DNA of 64,000 bases from Corallium rubrum (taxonomy: Eukaryota; Cnidaria; Anthozoa; Scleralcyonacea; Coralliidae), in assembly GCA_964035015.1 (NCBI GenBank), contig OZ036007.1, forward strand, positions 3,587,968 through 3,651,967. The letters are read 5' to 3'. The position numbers were made by a program, and so were the translations under genes. The notes below the pieces were generated by a model that saw only the letters and a program-made list of their open reading frames with translations, was not told the DNA's origin and did no database searches. Shown here piece after piece: positions 34,799-49,356 of this stretch; within the stretch, counting starts at the first letter, position 1, and the number at the start of each line of letters is the position of its first letter.

Positions 34799-36709
34799 CC
34801 TGGCTCATGCACTAATGCTACTACAAACGGAGCAGAAATCTGAACAAACAAATGAAGAGGATGAAGGTCAGGAAGATGAAAATAACGAAGCTTACCCGCT
34901 TTTGTTTAACATTTTTAAAAAAAAGTTAATAATCCAAAACTTTGGAGAATACGACAACAAGAACGTCTACATAACAAACAACTGTCAAAAGAAGAAGAAG
35001 AAGCAAGCAAGCAAGAAGAAGAAGAAATAAATTTCCAAGAGCCACTATTCATAGAGGTTCTAATTTTTAACGCACTGACGACGGACAGATTCACTTTGCT
35101 TTTGATGCTGAGTTCTCAAACATTTTCTTGAATGTATCACACTCGAAATTTGTTTTCACAAAGAAACATTTAGAACAAAAAGGCTGGTTCTCACTTGTTG
35201 CAAGAATCGGAATCATTTCTATTTCGAAAACGCATCCCAGAAGTTACGACATGTGTGAACACTGAAAAACACAGACGATCGGAGACAGGAGAAATCCCCA
35301 ATTCTTACGTTTCGTACAAGTCACAACAAGTGTGAACATGGCTGTCGTAAGAATCGGGGATAGAACTGTCCCCGATTCATACGACAAGGGAGAACTAGGC
35401 TTAACTATGAAAGGTTACTTTCAAATAGTAATACTTTCAATACAGACAATAGTATCTGTCCGTATTAATTCTGATCTTGAATATCTTTGAAAAATACTAT
35501 TTTTTGAGTGTCGGTTATCTTGTGTGATATGGGAGCTCTGTGTGAAACGCAAAGTGGAAATGATTTAACAGACCGACCAAAAAGGATTCTGCTCCACAAT
35601 CGACAAGAAAGTGTCGAGTTGTTTGTGGACCGTATGTTTTCAACATTTGTAACTCGGACAGGCATCGTAAACTTTAAAGTTGTGAAATTACATGGTTTCA
35701 GTTTAAAAGTTGTTGTGTTTTTTAAGTTACCCAGTTCTGAATGCTTATAACTTATATGGATACGAAAATTTTCAGTTGAATTTGTGTATGGAATTGCTAT
35801 TTCTGAAAATGTTTACACTACTGCAAAACGCATGCTATCAGGCCGAATATCAGGTTTGTTAAAAAATGGCCGATCTTCACTAAAGCTGGACTTTTTCGCA
35901 CCCCTGTTTACATGAAGCGGATTGAGTGTTCAAGTCAAATCTGCCATGTTTCTCCTTGTTGTGTTTACATGAAGAAGATTGAAAGTCTTTGGTCTGACCG
36001 AAACGAATGGCAGTGGATTGGATTGACTTGGGATTCAAGCAAGGATCGACTTGAATGTCACCAATCTGATTCATGTAAACACGGTCTGACTTGAAAATGA
36101 CTTGATACGCATGAGTGAAGTTGGTGATGTGCTAAATGGCAGGTTTTATGAAAGTTCTCACCAACATTGTTTCAAAACACAGTCAATCTACAAAAATTCT
36201 GCAGGGCATTTTGGTCTGGTCGCTAGATTCAAATCGACTGGGTTCCCAATCTGTTATCACCTCTGGTAACTAGACCCAGTTTCTTTTCTTATGGTCAAAA
36301 GGCAAAAAAAGCCATGAAGAAGATATATTACAATTTTGATAGGGAAAGTCTAAATATTGTAAATATGTAAACTCCCCTAGGTCTATATTGGAGTGAGGGA
36401 GGCCTTGGTAATTAATACTGATCAAGTATATCCACTGCTATTTCAAGATCTGATAATCTTGGGCCAGATGGCAGCTGAGGGGAATGAATTAGGTGAAGAA
36501 AATGTTGCAGATGTCAATTGGTATAGCCACACCACCTTTGATGAACTGGGAAAAGGGTAGCTTGCAAAATGTAGAATTCAAAAGATTTCTCTGGAAAAGA
36601 AATGAAATCCTTACAGAAAATGCCATGGATACCAAAATCAATAAACAAGTTTGAAAGTCAAACTCGTTCTATCCAAAGATTTAATTCTTGGTAAACTCTA
36701 ACAGTTAGT

Positions 36710-36798
36710 CTCGAAATCCGCAGGGAAACCAAACTAAATGGTTTTAGGGCTTGACAACCCCTCGGACCCGAGTTGCATAGAGGTTAAGAACACCTCTG
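36710..36798 (+). ncRNA. Conserved stem-loop motif, type A, unit U4
   Basis: One base change in hairpin 1 (AAACCAA for AAACCAT) removes the loop-closing pair and leaves 6 bp. GACAACCCC replaces GACGACCCC between hairpins. It is slightly degenerate. Confidence 0.45.
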
Positions 36799-38140
36799 AC
36801 AACACAGACAATACATACAGACATTGACAAAGAACTTGACATATTTCTCAACGGTGTTAGTGATAGAGTTTTAATCAAATCTTTGGTTATGACAAACTTG
36901 CTAAAAAAATCGAAGCAAACAGCTAAAAACATAACAACTTAAAACCTGAAAACTAATAGTCTATTTCTAGATTAATTTTTAATTGATTATTCCAGTAAGT
37001 CAACTTCTTATTCAGGATAATGCTTTAAAAATACTAAAAAGTCACTCTTAAAATCATTCCTTCAATTATCTCGAACCAGAACAAAGCTTAAAAAGGAATT
37101 TTAGTCTTGGAAAAGCAAAAATTAGGCAGTGAACTGTTGAGATTTTTAGTAACCAAATACTAATGTTTCAAGTCTTTCTCAGAGTAAAATATAATTTCAG
37201 AAATGGAATACTTGCATTTTACTCTGATGAACAGCACTGCTTGAAACTTTAGTATTTTTTTACTGAATATCTCAGCAGTCAACTACCTAGTGTTTGCTTT
37301 TTCATATCAAAACTGCACCTAACTTTTTACTACTAATTTTAGTCTTTGTTTTTATAACTTTTAAACTTCCAGAAATCAACTGAAAAGAAGGAATGATTTT
37401 TTCTGAACACATACGAAACTTTAATAAACTTTAAAACATTGAACAGAAACGAAAATGACTTTGACGTAGACGACGGTTATGGTATATTTTGCCATAGTGT
37501 CTGCTACAGCAGCAGCAACAACAATAGCAACAACAATAATAATATATAGGGCCAGATTTTTGAAGAATTAGGCCTGTCAAGATTTTCAACAAAGACAAAC
37601 AGAACTATACTGAGACTAAATGACAACGTAATAGAGGAGGAGGAAGAAAGAGGAGGAAGAGGCGTATGCATTGTGAATTTAATAACATTGAATGCATGGT
37701 TTACGCCATGTTGTGGTACATCCATCACTGGCTTTCTTGAGAGATATCAAGTTGATCCAGTTACCATGCTCCCAAGATGGAAACATTTCTTTTGGAAATA
37801 GACACTGACAAACAAATAACATGAAACAGAACTTAATCACAACAATATCATGGTAGTGATTTGACCAAAAGGCGAATTGCAACCAGATGTTTAAGCTGTA
37901 GCAGTAGCAAAAAGAAGCAAAACATGGATAAGAAAACAGAGCTGTAGCCTACCATGAGAGACAAATCACTTCCTGAAAAATGTACAAGATTTTTGGACAT
38001 TCGAAAAATCCTTGAATTTTCCCTTTTGAATTTTTAGAAACTTTTTTTTTGTTTTAGGAATTTTTCAGAAGTTTTACTAAAAACAATTATGAATTTTCCA
38101 GAAATTTTATGGATTTTCCAACAATTTTATGGATTTGTAA

Positions 38141-38353
38141 AGGCCTTGGCCAAACGCTTTCAACATTTCATTCAACATCGTTCAACAATGTTGAATTCAA
38201 CTGTGATTCAACATATTGAAATGGTGTTGAATGATATCAGTTGGACGAAATTTGAACATGGACGAAATTTGAACATATTCAAATTTTCATTCAACATCGT
38301 TCAACAATGTTGAACGATGTTGAATGAAATGTTGAAAGTGTTTGGCCAGGCCT
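38141..38353. mobile_element. Harbinger-like MITE, U4 copy
   Basis: It has the same TAA-flanked site as U2 and U3. It keeps the 16-bp internal duplication but has lost part of the centre (CAACATATTGAAATGG junction). Confidence 0.8.
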
Positions 38354-40940
38354 TAAACATTGTAATGGATTTTCAAGAATTAGGAGTTCTTTCAATATTT
38401 TTGCTAATTTTTCATGATTTTTACAAAGGTTGGGGGGATTTTTCAAGAATTTTATGGATTTTCCAAAAAATTTAATGTTTGTTTTTTGAGAATTGTGATT
38501 GAAGGATTTTTTGGCAACATATACTAGATTTTTGAAGTGATTTGCCTCTCAGTTTAGTATTAACAAAAACCAATGCAGCTGATGGTGGAAACCGCCAATG
38601 TGTTAGCAATTAAGAGCTACACAGATCTCAACGGAACCGCTCGTTAACAGAAGACCATTGACAAGAGAGCAAAGAGTTGCAACTAGTTGAAAACAGAAAA
38701 AAGGGAAAATGTATGAAATTGACATTCGTGCTGAATTACCAGTGAAAAACAAGAAATCTACAACAACAAGAAAACATCGAACTTGCCCACCATAACAAAA
38801 GCTATGCATCTAAAATGCAAACATACACATGTCGATATATATATATACCCACCTGATTACCTGGGCGATGTCACACTTATTGGCTGGCAAAAAAGCTGTT
38901 CAATGGAGCACCGATCCAAAGGCAAAACAAACAAACAATTACATTTCAACAGCTCAAGATGACACTCTGATTGAGTTCGCGATATTGACAATTTTACTAT
39001 TGACATTCAACTAACTGAATTTAAAGGCTCTGGCAAAGACTTGGGAAAAAAAAGATGTTTGCTGCATTTGATCACAAAAGAAATGCAGGTTTTTTGAACA
39101 TCGATGATAACGGTACAACTAAACACAAAACTAAGAAAAACGGACGACAAATGATGATGATGATGATAAAAGATGATGATGGTAGGATAACAGATATAAA
39201 CCAAGCCAACCGGTTTTTGGCAAGAACTGTGAATCCACAGACTCGGCAAGTGTTGGCAAAACAAGAGAACAAACGCTAACAATAACTATACTTATAACTA
39301 AAAAACGAGAGAGAGTAGCCGAGAGAGAGCAGTAGTCAGAAAAGCCATCAACAGAATGGTATTAATTGACAGACAACGTACTTTAAAAGGCTGTAACTTT
39401 GTTTTTGATGCTTGTATTTCAAAGAGCATAATCTTAGATGTTCAACCATACTTTGAATATTGCCACTTTATTGCTTCTACAGATTTCAATCATTTTCTCG
39501 ATCTTTTCGTGACTTGAAAACGTGGAGTATTAAAATAGACGTACAAAGCTGAACATGGAATGCATGCACATCCAAAACAAAGTGAACATGTCTTATTAAA
39601 TCAACGGACTAGAACACCAACAGACGATACACCATGTGTGCTTTTTTATGGTTGGGTTATCACAGATACAAGAACCAACTGTGAATTGTATAATATTGTT
39701 TTTCTACACCTAACATACTTTGTATAATTAAGCAAGTTGTCAAATTACACATTTTCCACAAAAATGTCTGTTTGTTCATTGTCAAGTACACATAACCATT
39801 CTCTAGTTTTTGAATTTGTTTTTGTATTCATTTAAAATAAAAACTGTTGCGTGCGATTATCTAGTTTTAGTATGAATACACAGGTGATTATAGAAAATTA
39901 ATCGCGCTGATTGGTCGAGCTATTTCGGATTAATTCCCGATAATCACGGTATATATGTAACGTTTATTCAAAATGGCCGCCATCCGATTTGTCAATGTGA
40001 CAGAAGAGGAAATTAACAATTTTAAAGAAAATGCTGTTCCTAAAAGTACAAAAATGTGTATTTATACTAAAACAATTATTCGCCTCAGGCTCAGTGAATA
40101 TCGGTGAGTTCGTTTCGGTTATTAGCCATCGATATTCACCTCGCCTCTAGCGAATCATTAAAGCGTTAAATAACGGTACAAGAGAGAACGAGAAGTGCTT
40201 TGCCAGTTTCCCAAGTGCTGTATGTTAACTTTACGGTCTATTTTTTTTTTGTTATAAAGTAATGCATGCTTTGCCATTACGTTCATTACAAAGAAATCTC
40301 TTGTTTGATGCTTCTTGTTTTTTGTTGGTTTTTATTTAGTTTTATTTATTTTGGCTTTTTTATTGTTTTATGCCTTTTGTTTTTGTTTGTTTTACTTTCA
40401 GTCGTAACAATATAATTAAGCTGGTTTTCATTTACTGCTGTGTTTAATCGTTAAACTTACAATGATCTGCGCATAACCTTACGTCATATAGTTCTTGTTT
40501 CGATATCAAACAAATTTCAAGAGTTTGAGAACGAAGTGAGTTATGGAAAATTGTAACACAGCCATTCATCACTTTCAGGAGATCTTGGAGATTACAAAAA
40601 TTTTCATTTAATTTGCTTATCTCACGGAAGAAGTAACATTATATATGGAGGAGTTGTAAATGCCAACTACAGACCACTTTCATAAAAGCGACTGCATCTC
40701 GTAAGCCTTTCTGGCCTCGTTTGTGTGTCTGTAATTCAAAAGAACCTTTGCTTTATAACGAGGCCAGAAAGGCTCATTTAGATGCACATAAAAGAATATT
40801 TAAAGTGAAGGCCTTGATCAAAAAATTTTCGAACTTACATTTTTCACTGTATATGCGATAGGTTCAGAATTAGTGTTTACTCTGTCTTATATTTCATTTG
40901 ACTGCTGTGGCTGACTTTTGTTACTGAAGAGAACAAATGC

Positions 40941-41039
40941 CTCGAACAATCCGCAGGGAAGTCACTCAGGTGACTTTAGGGCTTAACGACCCCTCGGACC
41001 CGAGTTGTAACGAGGTTAAAACTCAGTGAAGTTTACCTC
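40941..41039 (+). ncRNA. Conserved stem-loop motif, type B, unit U4
   Basis: The hairpin 1 stem is unchanged. Its loop is TCAG instead of TCGG, so variation falls in the loop. Confidence 0.5.
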
Positions 41040-41334
41040 AGGACGCGAACGACATACAAATCAACGACAGCATTACAGAAGCCGAAGAAACTCATAACTC
41101 GAGTCTTGGGCAACGAGGAATGGTAATTTTACTCACAAAAAGCCAGGATGTTGCACGAGCAAAAACGAATACATAGACCAACAACAACAACGTATCGAGC
41201 GCATGCAAGAAAGGCCAGGTATACCAGTAACTGCAAGGGATGCTGAACTCGTAGTTACGGATAAAATGCACAACAAACCTGGAGTTACAGTAACAAGTTG
41301 ACAATAATGAAGTCACAAGTTAAACCAAACCCAG

Positions 41335-42290
<956 letters not shown>

Positions 42291-44204
42291 GTTGCAGCAG
42301 CACAGAGAGCCATACTTAACAACCGATGCGACAGCGATAACCACGCAATGCTACAACAAACGAAGCAGAAATCTGAACAAACAAATGAAGAGGATGAAGG
42401 TCAGGAAGATGAAAATAACGAAGCTTACCCGCTTTTGTTTAAACATTAAAAAAAAAGTTAATAATCCAAAACTTTGGAGAATACGACAACAAGAACATCT
42501 ACATAACAAACAACTGTCAAAAGAAGAAGATTAAGTAAGAAGAAGAAGAAGAAGAAACAAATTTCCAAGAACCACTATTCATAGAGGTTCTAATTTTTAA
42601 CGCACTGACGACCGTCAGATTCACTTTGCTTTTGACGCTGAGTTCTCAAACATTTTCTTGAATGTATCACACTCGAAATTTGTTTTCACAAAAAAACATT
42701 TAGAACATTATGGCTGGTTCTCACTTGTCGCAAGAATTGGAATCATTTCTATTTCGAAAACGCATCCCAGAAGTTACGACGTGTGTGAACACTGAAAAAC
42801 ACAGACGATCGGAGACAGGAGAAATCCCCAATTCTTACGATTCGTACAAGTCACAACAAGTGTGAACATGGCTGTCACAAGAATCGGGGATAGAACTGTC
42901 CCCAATTCATACGACAAGTGAGAACTAGGCTTAACTATGAAAGGTTACTTTCAAATAGTAATACTTTCAATAGTATCTGTCCGTAGTAATTCTGATCTTG
43001 AATATCTTTGAAAAATACTATTTTTTGAGTGTCGGTTATCTTGTGTGATATGGGAGCTCTGTGTCAAACGCAAAGTGGAAATGATTTAAGAGACCGACCA
43101 AAAAGGATTCTGCTCCACAATCGACAAGAAAGTGTCGAGTTGTTTGTGGACCGTATGTTTAAAACATTTGTGACTCGGACAGGCATTGTAAACTTCAAAC
43201 TTGTGAAATTACATGGTTTCAGTTTAAAAATTGTTGTGTTTGTTTTGTTACCTAGTTCTGAATGCTTATAACTTATATGGATACGAAAATTTTCAGTTGA
43301 ATTTGTGTATGGAATTGCTATTTCTGAAAATATTTACACTATTGCAAAACGCATGCTATCAGGGCGAATATCAGGTTTGTTAAAAAAATAATGACCGATC
43401 TTCACTAAAGCTGGACTTTTTCGCAACCCTGTTTTACATGAAGCGGATTGAGTGTTCAAGTCAAATCTGCCATGTTGTTTCTCCTTCTTGTGTTTACAAA
43501 GATTTGCGTTTTACGAAGATTGAAAGTCTTTGGTCTGATCGAAACGAATGGCAGTGGATTGGATTGACTTGAGATTCAAGCAAGGATGTCACCAATCTGA
43601 TTCATGTAAACACGGTCTGACTTGAAAATGACTTGATACGCATGAGTGAAGTTGGTGATGTGCTAAATGGCAGGTTTTATGAAAGTTATCACCAACATTG
43701 TTTCAAAACACAGTCAATCTACAAAGATTCTGCAGGGCATTTTGGTCTGGTCTCTAGATTCAAATCGACTGGGTTCCCAATCTGTTATTACCTCTGTAAC
43801 TAGACCCAGTTTGTTTTTTTCTTATGGCCAAAAAAGCCATGAAGAAGATATATTACAATTTTGATAGGGAAAGTCTAAATATTGTAAAGATGTAAACTCC
43901 CCTAGGTCTATATTGAAGTGAGGGAGGCCTTGCTGTAATTAATACTGATCAAGTATATCCACTGCTATTTCAAGATCTGCTAATCTTGGGAAGAAAATGA
44001 TGCAGATGTCAATTGGTATAGCCACACCACCTTTGATGAACTGGGAAAAGGGTAGCTTGCAAAATGTAGAATTCAAGAGATTTCTCTGGAAAAGAAATGA
44101 AATCCTGACAGAAAATGCCATGGATACCAAAATCAATAAGCAAGTTTGAAAGCCAAACTCGTTCTATCCAAAGATTTAACTCTGGGTTAACTCTAACAGT
44201 TAGT

Positions 44205-44293
44205 CTCGAAATCCGCAGGGAGACCATGCTAAATGGTTTTAGGGCTTGACGAACCCTCGGACCCGAGTTACATAGAGGTTAAGAACACCTCTG
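44205..44293 (+). ncRNA. Conserved stem-loop motif, type A, unit U5
   Basis: In hairpin 1 AGACCAT pairs with ATGGTTT through one G-U wobble, so the stem is kept despite mutation. The following block is GACGAACCC rather than GACGACCCC. Confidence 0.45.
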
Positions 44294-45601
44294 ACAACAC
44301 AGACAATACATACAAACATTGACAAAGAACTTGACATGTTTCTCAACGGTGTTAGTGAGAGAGTTTTAATCAAATATTTGGTTATGACAAACTTGCTAAA
44401 AAAAATCGAAGCAAACAGCTAAAAACATAACAACTTAAAACCTGAAAACTAATAGTCTATTTTTAGATTAATTTTCAATTGATTATTCCAGTAAGTCAAC
44501 TTCTTATTCAGGATAATGCTTTAAAAACACTAAAAAGTCACTCTCAAGATCATTCCTTCTTAAAAAGGAATTTTAGTCTTGGAAAAGCAAAAATTAGGTA
44601 GTGAACTGTTGAGATTTTTAGTAACCAAATACTGTTTCAAGTCTTTCTCAGAGTAAAATATAATTTCAGAAATGGAATACTTGCATTTTACTCTGATGAA
44701 CAGCACTGCTTGAAGCTTTAGTATTTTTTTACTGAATATCTCAGCAGTCAACTACCTAGTGTTTGCTTTTTCATATCAAAACTGCACCTAACTTTTTACT
44801 ACTAATTTTAGTCTTTGTTTTTATAACTTCTAAACTTCCAGAAATCAACTGAAAAGAAGGAATGATTTTTTCTGAACACACAAAACTTTAATAAACTTTA
44901 AAACATTGAACAGAAATGACTTTGACATAAACGACGGTTATGGTATATTTTGCCATAGCGTCTGCTACAGCGGCAACAGCAACAATAACAACAACAATAA
45001 TAATATATATAGGGCCAAATTTTTGAAGAATTAGGCCTGTCAAAATTTTCAACAAAGACAAACAGAACTATACTGAGACTAAATGACAACGTGATAGAGG
45101 AGGAGGAAGAGAGGAGGAAGAGGCGTATGCATTGTGAATTTAATAACATTGAATGCAAGGTGAACGCCATGTTGTGGTACATCCATCACTGGCTTTCTTG
45201 AGAGATATCAAGTTCATCCAGTTACCATGCTCCCAAGATGGAAACATTTCTTTTGGAAATAGACACTGACAAACAAATAACATGAAACAGAACTTAATCA
45301 CGACAATATCATGGTAGTGATTTGACCAAAAGGCGAATTGTAACCAGATGTTTAAGCTATAGCAGTAGCAAAAAGAAGCAAAACATGGATAAGAAAACAG
45401 AGCTGTAGCCTAGCATGAGAGACAAATCACTTCCTGAAAAATGTACAAGATTTTTGGACATTCGAAAAATCCTTGAATTTTCCCTTTTGAATTTTTAGAA
45501 ACTTTTTTTTTGTTTTAGGAATTTTTCAGAAGTTTTACTAAAAACAATTATGAATTTTCCAGAAATTTTATGGATTTTCCAACAATTTTATGGATTTGTA
45601 A

Positions 45602-45839
45602 AGGCCTTGGCCAAACGCTTTCAACATTTCATTCAACATCGTTCAACAATGTTGAATTCAACTGTGATTCAACATGTTGAAAGCGTTTGGCCACCCCTGT
45701 TGAATGATGTTGAACGTGGAATGGTGTTGAATGATGTTGGACGAAATTTGAACATGGACAAAATTTGAACATATTCAAATTTTCATTCAACATCGTTCAA
45801 CAATGTTGAATGAAATGTTGAAAGCGTTAGGCCAGGCCT
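45602..45839. mobile_element. Harbinger-like MITE, U5 copy
   Basis: It has the same site and TAA flanks. It shares the 16-bp internal duplication with U3 and U4 (one copy reads GACAAAATTTG), and the right arm is shortened. Confidence 0.8.
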
Positions 45840-47720
45840 TAAACATTGTAATGGATTTTCAAGAATTAGGAGTTCTTTCAATATTTTTGCTAATTTTCCA
45901 TGATTTTTACAAAGGTTTTGGGGATTTTTCAAGAATTTTATGGATTTTCCAAAACATTTAATGTTTGTTTTTTTGAGAATTGTGATTGAAGGATTTTTTG
46001 GCAACATATACTAGATTTTTGCAGTGATTTGCCTCTCAGTTTAGTATTAACAAAAACTAATGCAGCTGATGGTGTAAACCGCCAGTGTGTTAGCAATTAA
46101 GAGCTACACAGATCTCAACGGAACCACTCGTTAACAGAAGACCATTGATAAGAGAGCAAAGAGTTCCAACTGGTTTAAAACAGAAAAAAGGGAAAATGTA
46201 TGAAATTGACATTCGTGCTGAATTACCAGTGAAAAACAAGAAATCTACAACAAGAAAACATCGAACTTGCCCACCATAACAAAAGCTATGCATCTAAAAT
46301 GCAAACATACACATGTCGATATATATATACGCACCTGATTACCTGGGCGATGTCACACTTATTGGCTGGCAAAAAAGCTGTTCAATGGAGCACCGATCCA
46401 AAGGCAAAACAAACAAACAATTACATTTCAACAGCTCAAGATGACACTCTGATTGAGTTCGCGATATTGACAATTTTACTATTGACATTCAACTAACTGA
46501 ATTTAAAGGCTCTGGCAAAGACTTGGGAAAAAAAAGATGTTTGCTGCATTTGATCACAAAAGAAATGCAGGATTTTTTAACATCGATGATAACGGTACAA
46601 CTAAACGCAAAACTAAGAAAAACGGACGACAAATGATGATGATGAAAGATGATGATGACGAATGATGCCTTCCTCAATGGCAAGTTACTGCCATAGGATA
46701 ACAGATATAAACCAAGTCAACCGGTTTTTTGGCAAGAGCTGTGAATCCACAGACTCAGCAAGTGTTGGCAAAACAAGAGAACAAACGCTAACAATAACTA
46801 TACTTATAACTAAAAAACGAGAGAGAGTAGCCGAGAGAGAGCAGTAGTACTCAGAAATGCCATCAACAGAATGGTATTAATTGACAGACAACATACTTTA
46901 AAAGGCTGTAACTTTGTTTTTGATGCTATCATTCCAAACAGCTTAATCTTAGATGTTCAACCATACTTTAAATATTGCCACTTTATTGCTTCTACGGATT
47001 TCAATCATTTTCTCGATCTTTTCTTGACGGGAAAATGTGGAGTATTAAAATAGAAATACAAAGCTGAACATGGAATGCATGCACATCTAAAACAAAGTGA
47101 ACATGTCTTATTAAATCAACGGACTAGAACACCAACAGACGATACACTATGTGTGCTTTTTATGGATGGGTTATCACAGATATACAAGAACCAACTGTGA
47201 ATTGTATGATATTGTTTTTCTACACCTAACATACTTTGTATAATTAAGCAAGTTGTCAAATTACACATTTTCCACAAAAATGTCTGTTTGTTCGTTGTCA
47301 AGTACACATAACCATTCTCTAGTTTTTGAACTTGTTTTTATTTATTTAAAATAAAAACTGTTGCGTGCGATTATCTAGTTTTAGTATGAATACACAGGTG
47401 ATTATAGAAAATTGATCGCGCTGATTGGTCGAGCTATTTCGGATTAATTCCCGATAATCACGGTATATATATATATATATATATATAAATGATATTGGGC
47501 ATTTCACTCGAGGGCCTGTGTAGTTGCATTTTTCGCAACTGCTCCCGGTTTGGTCTTAAAATGTATATATTCTACACTCGAATTTTCCTTCACCCTAAAT
47601 CCTTAGAACATGCTATGTAATCGAGTGAAATGCCCAATATCATTTATAATATACCCAATTCTCTCCTGGCATTACCACCTTATTATATATACAGAACTCG
47701 CGATCAAGCTCTCGGCAACG

Positions 47721-47791
47721 GCCTCCGTGGCTCAGTGGTCAGAGCATTGCACTAGAATCGCAAGGTCGTGGGTTCAATTCCTGCCGGAGGG
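47721..47791 (+). repeat. tRNA-like head of SINE copy 1
   Basis: The acceptor arms GCCTCCG and CGGAGGG pair at six of seven positions. An A-box-like TGGCTCAGTGG and B-box GGTTCAATTCC are present. The anticodon position would read AGA, but the anticodon stem has mismatches. It is a SINE promoter rather than a working tRNA gene. Confidence 0.75.
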
Positions 47792-47997
47792 CCTGTGTAG
47801 TTGCATTTTTCGCAACTGCTCCCGGTTTGGTCTTAAAATGTATATATTCTACACTCGAATTTTCCTTCACCCTAAATCCTTAGAACATGCTATGTAATCG
47901 AGTGAAATGCCCAATATCATTTATAATATACCCAATTCTCTCCTGGCATTACCACCTTATTATATATACAGAACTCGCGATCAAGCTCTCGGCAACG

Positions 47998-48068
47998 GCC
48001 TCCGTGGCTCAGTGGTCAGAGCATTGCACTAGAATCGCAAGGTCGTGGGTTCAATTCCTGCCGGAGGG
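47998..48068 (+). repeat. tRNA-like head of SINE copy 2
   Basis: It appears identical to the head 277 bp upstream, so the tandem duplication is recent. Confidence 0.75.
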
Positions 48069-48163
48069 CCTGTGTAGTTGCATTTTTCGCAACTGCTCCC
48101 GGTTTGGTCTTAAAATGTATATATTCTACACTCGAATTTTCCTTCACCCTAAATCCTTAGAAC

Positions 48164-48165
<2 letters not shown>

Positions 48166-48227
<62 letters not shown>

Positions 48228-48230
48228 AAC
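48166..48230. repeat. TA microsatellite, U5
   Basis: It is a long TA run directly after the SINE tail. A shorter run at 47463-47487 lies on the other side. Confidence 0.95.
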
Positions 48231-48581
48231 GTTTATTCAAAATGGCCGCCATCCGATTTGTCAATGTGACAGAAGAGGAAATTAACAATTTTAAAGAAAA
48301 TGCTGTTCCTAAAAGTACAAAAATGTGTATTTATACTAAAACAATTATTCGCCTCAGGCTCAGTGAATATCGGTGAGTTCGTTTCGGTTATTAGCCATCG
48401 ATATTCACCTCGCCTCTGGCGAATAATTGTTAAATAACGGTACAAGAGAGAACAAGAAATACTTTACCAGTTTTTCAAGTGCTGTATGTTAACTTTACCG
48501 TCTATTTTTTTGTTATAAAGGAATATATGCTTTGCCATTACGTTCATTACAAAGAAATCTCTTGTTGGATGCTTCTTGTTT

Positions 48582-48640
48582 TTTGTTTGTTTGTTTGTTT
48601 GTTTGTTTGTTTGTTTGTTTGTTTGTTTGTTTGTTTGTTG
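48582..48640. repeat. (TTTG)n microsatellite, U5
   Basis: About 14 TTTG copies replace the short TTTTGTTGG-type sequence of U1 and U2. U3 has an intermediate state (TTTGTTTGTTTG at about 26981). Confidence 0.9.
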
Positions 48641-49257
48641 TTTTTATTTAGTTTTATTTGTTTTGGGTTTTGTTTTTTTTGTTTTATGCCTTTTGTTTTT
48701 GTTTGTTTTACTTTCAGTCGTAACAATATAATTAAGCTGGTTTTCATTTACTGCTGTGTTTAATCGTTAAACTTGCAATGATCTGCGCATAACCTTACGT
48801 CATACAGTTCTTATTTCCATATCAAACAAATCTCAAGAGTTTGAGAAGGAAGTGAGCTATGGAAAACTGTAACAGCCATTCATCACTTTCAGGAGATCTT
48901 GGAGATTACAAAAATTTTCATTTAATTTACTTATCTCACGTAACATATGGAAGAGTTGTAAATGCCAACTACAGACCACTTTCATAAAAGCCACTGCATC
49001 TCGTAAGCCTTTCTGGCCTCGTTTGTGTGTCTGTAATTCAAAAGAACCTTTGCTTTATAATGATGCCAGAAAGGCTCATTTAGATGCACATAAAAGAATA
49101 TTTAAATTGAAGGCCTTTATGAAAGTGGTCTATTCTAAAAAAAATTCGAACTTACATTTTTCACTGTATATCCGATAGGTTCAGAATTAGTGTTTACTCT
49201 GTCTTATATTTCATTTGACTGCTGTGGCTGACTTTTGTCACTGAAGAGTACAAATAC

Positions 49258-49356
49258 CACGAACAATCCGCAGGGAAGTCACTCAGGTGATTTTAGGGCT
49301 TAACGACCCCTCGGACCCGAGTTGTAACGAGGTTAAAACTCAGTGAAGTTTACCTC
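49258..49356 (+). ncRNA. Conserved stem-loop motif, type B, unit U5
   Basis: Hairpin 1 is AAGTCAC/GTGATTT, with one C-to-T change tolerated as a G-U wobble. The leading CTCG is CACG here. Confidence 0.45.

Larger units (their letters stand above)
28429..34814 (+). mobile_element. Academ-like DNA transposon, 6386 bp, near-intact
   Basis: The element has perfect 16-bp inverted ends, TAGTGCATGAGCCAGG (28429-28444) and its inverse (34799-34814). It is flanked by a 3-bp duplication ATG (28426-28428 and 34815-34817). The same site in other units reads CGCAATGCTACTAC with a single ATG, so the ends are exact. A second inverted block (GGTACCAC, then CAGGGGGACAAAGG) lies at 28455-28477 and 34757-34779, 26 and 35 nt from the ends. 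It encodes one two-exon transposase with XPG-like nuclease and CXC-like finger. TA-starting ends, a 3-bp duplication, an XPG nuclease and a Cys8 finger are, as I recall, hallmarks of the Academ superfamily. The assignment is inferred from these traits, not from a database match. Confidence 0.85.
22925..36318 (+). repeat. Array unit U3, interrupted by a 6.4-kb DNA transposon
   Basis: The unit is split at 28428/34815. Without the transposon it is about 7.0 kb and matches U4 and U5 most closely (shared MITE sub-duplication, shared ATTACCTGGGCGATGTC block at about 25497). Confidence 0.9.
47488..48165 (+). mobile_element. Tandem tRNA-derived SINE inserted in a TA microsatellite
   Basis: A 277-bp module recurs head to tail: the ACATGCTATGTAATCGAG point lies at 47606 and 47883. 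Each full module has a tRNA-like head and a shared 3' body ending CACCCTAAATCCTTAGAACAT. The left end (47489-47512, ATGATATTGGGCATTTCACTCGA) is the inverse of 47621-47645, so the first copy is folded back. The cluster sits between two TA runs, which mark the pre-insertion microsatellite. Confidence 0.8.

Noticed and set aside
47721-48068. Functional tRNA genes
   Set aside because: The heads have stem mismatches, are followed directly by SINE bodies without a Pol III terminator, and are tandemly repeated with the body.
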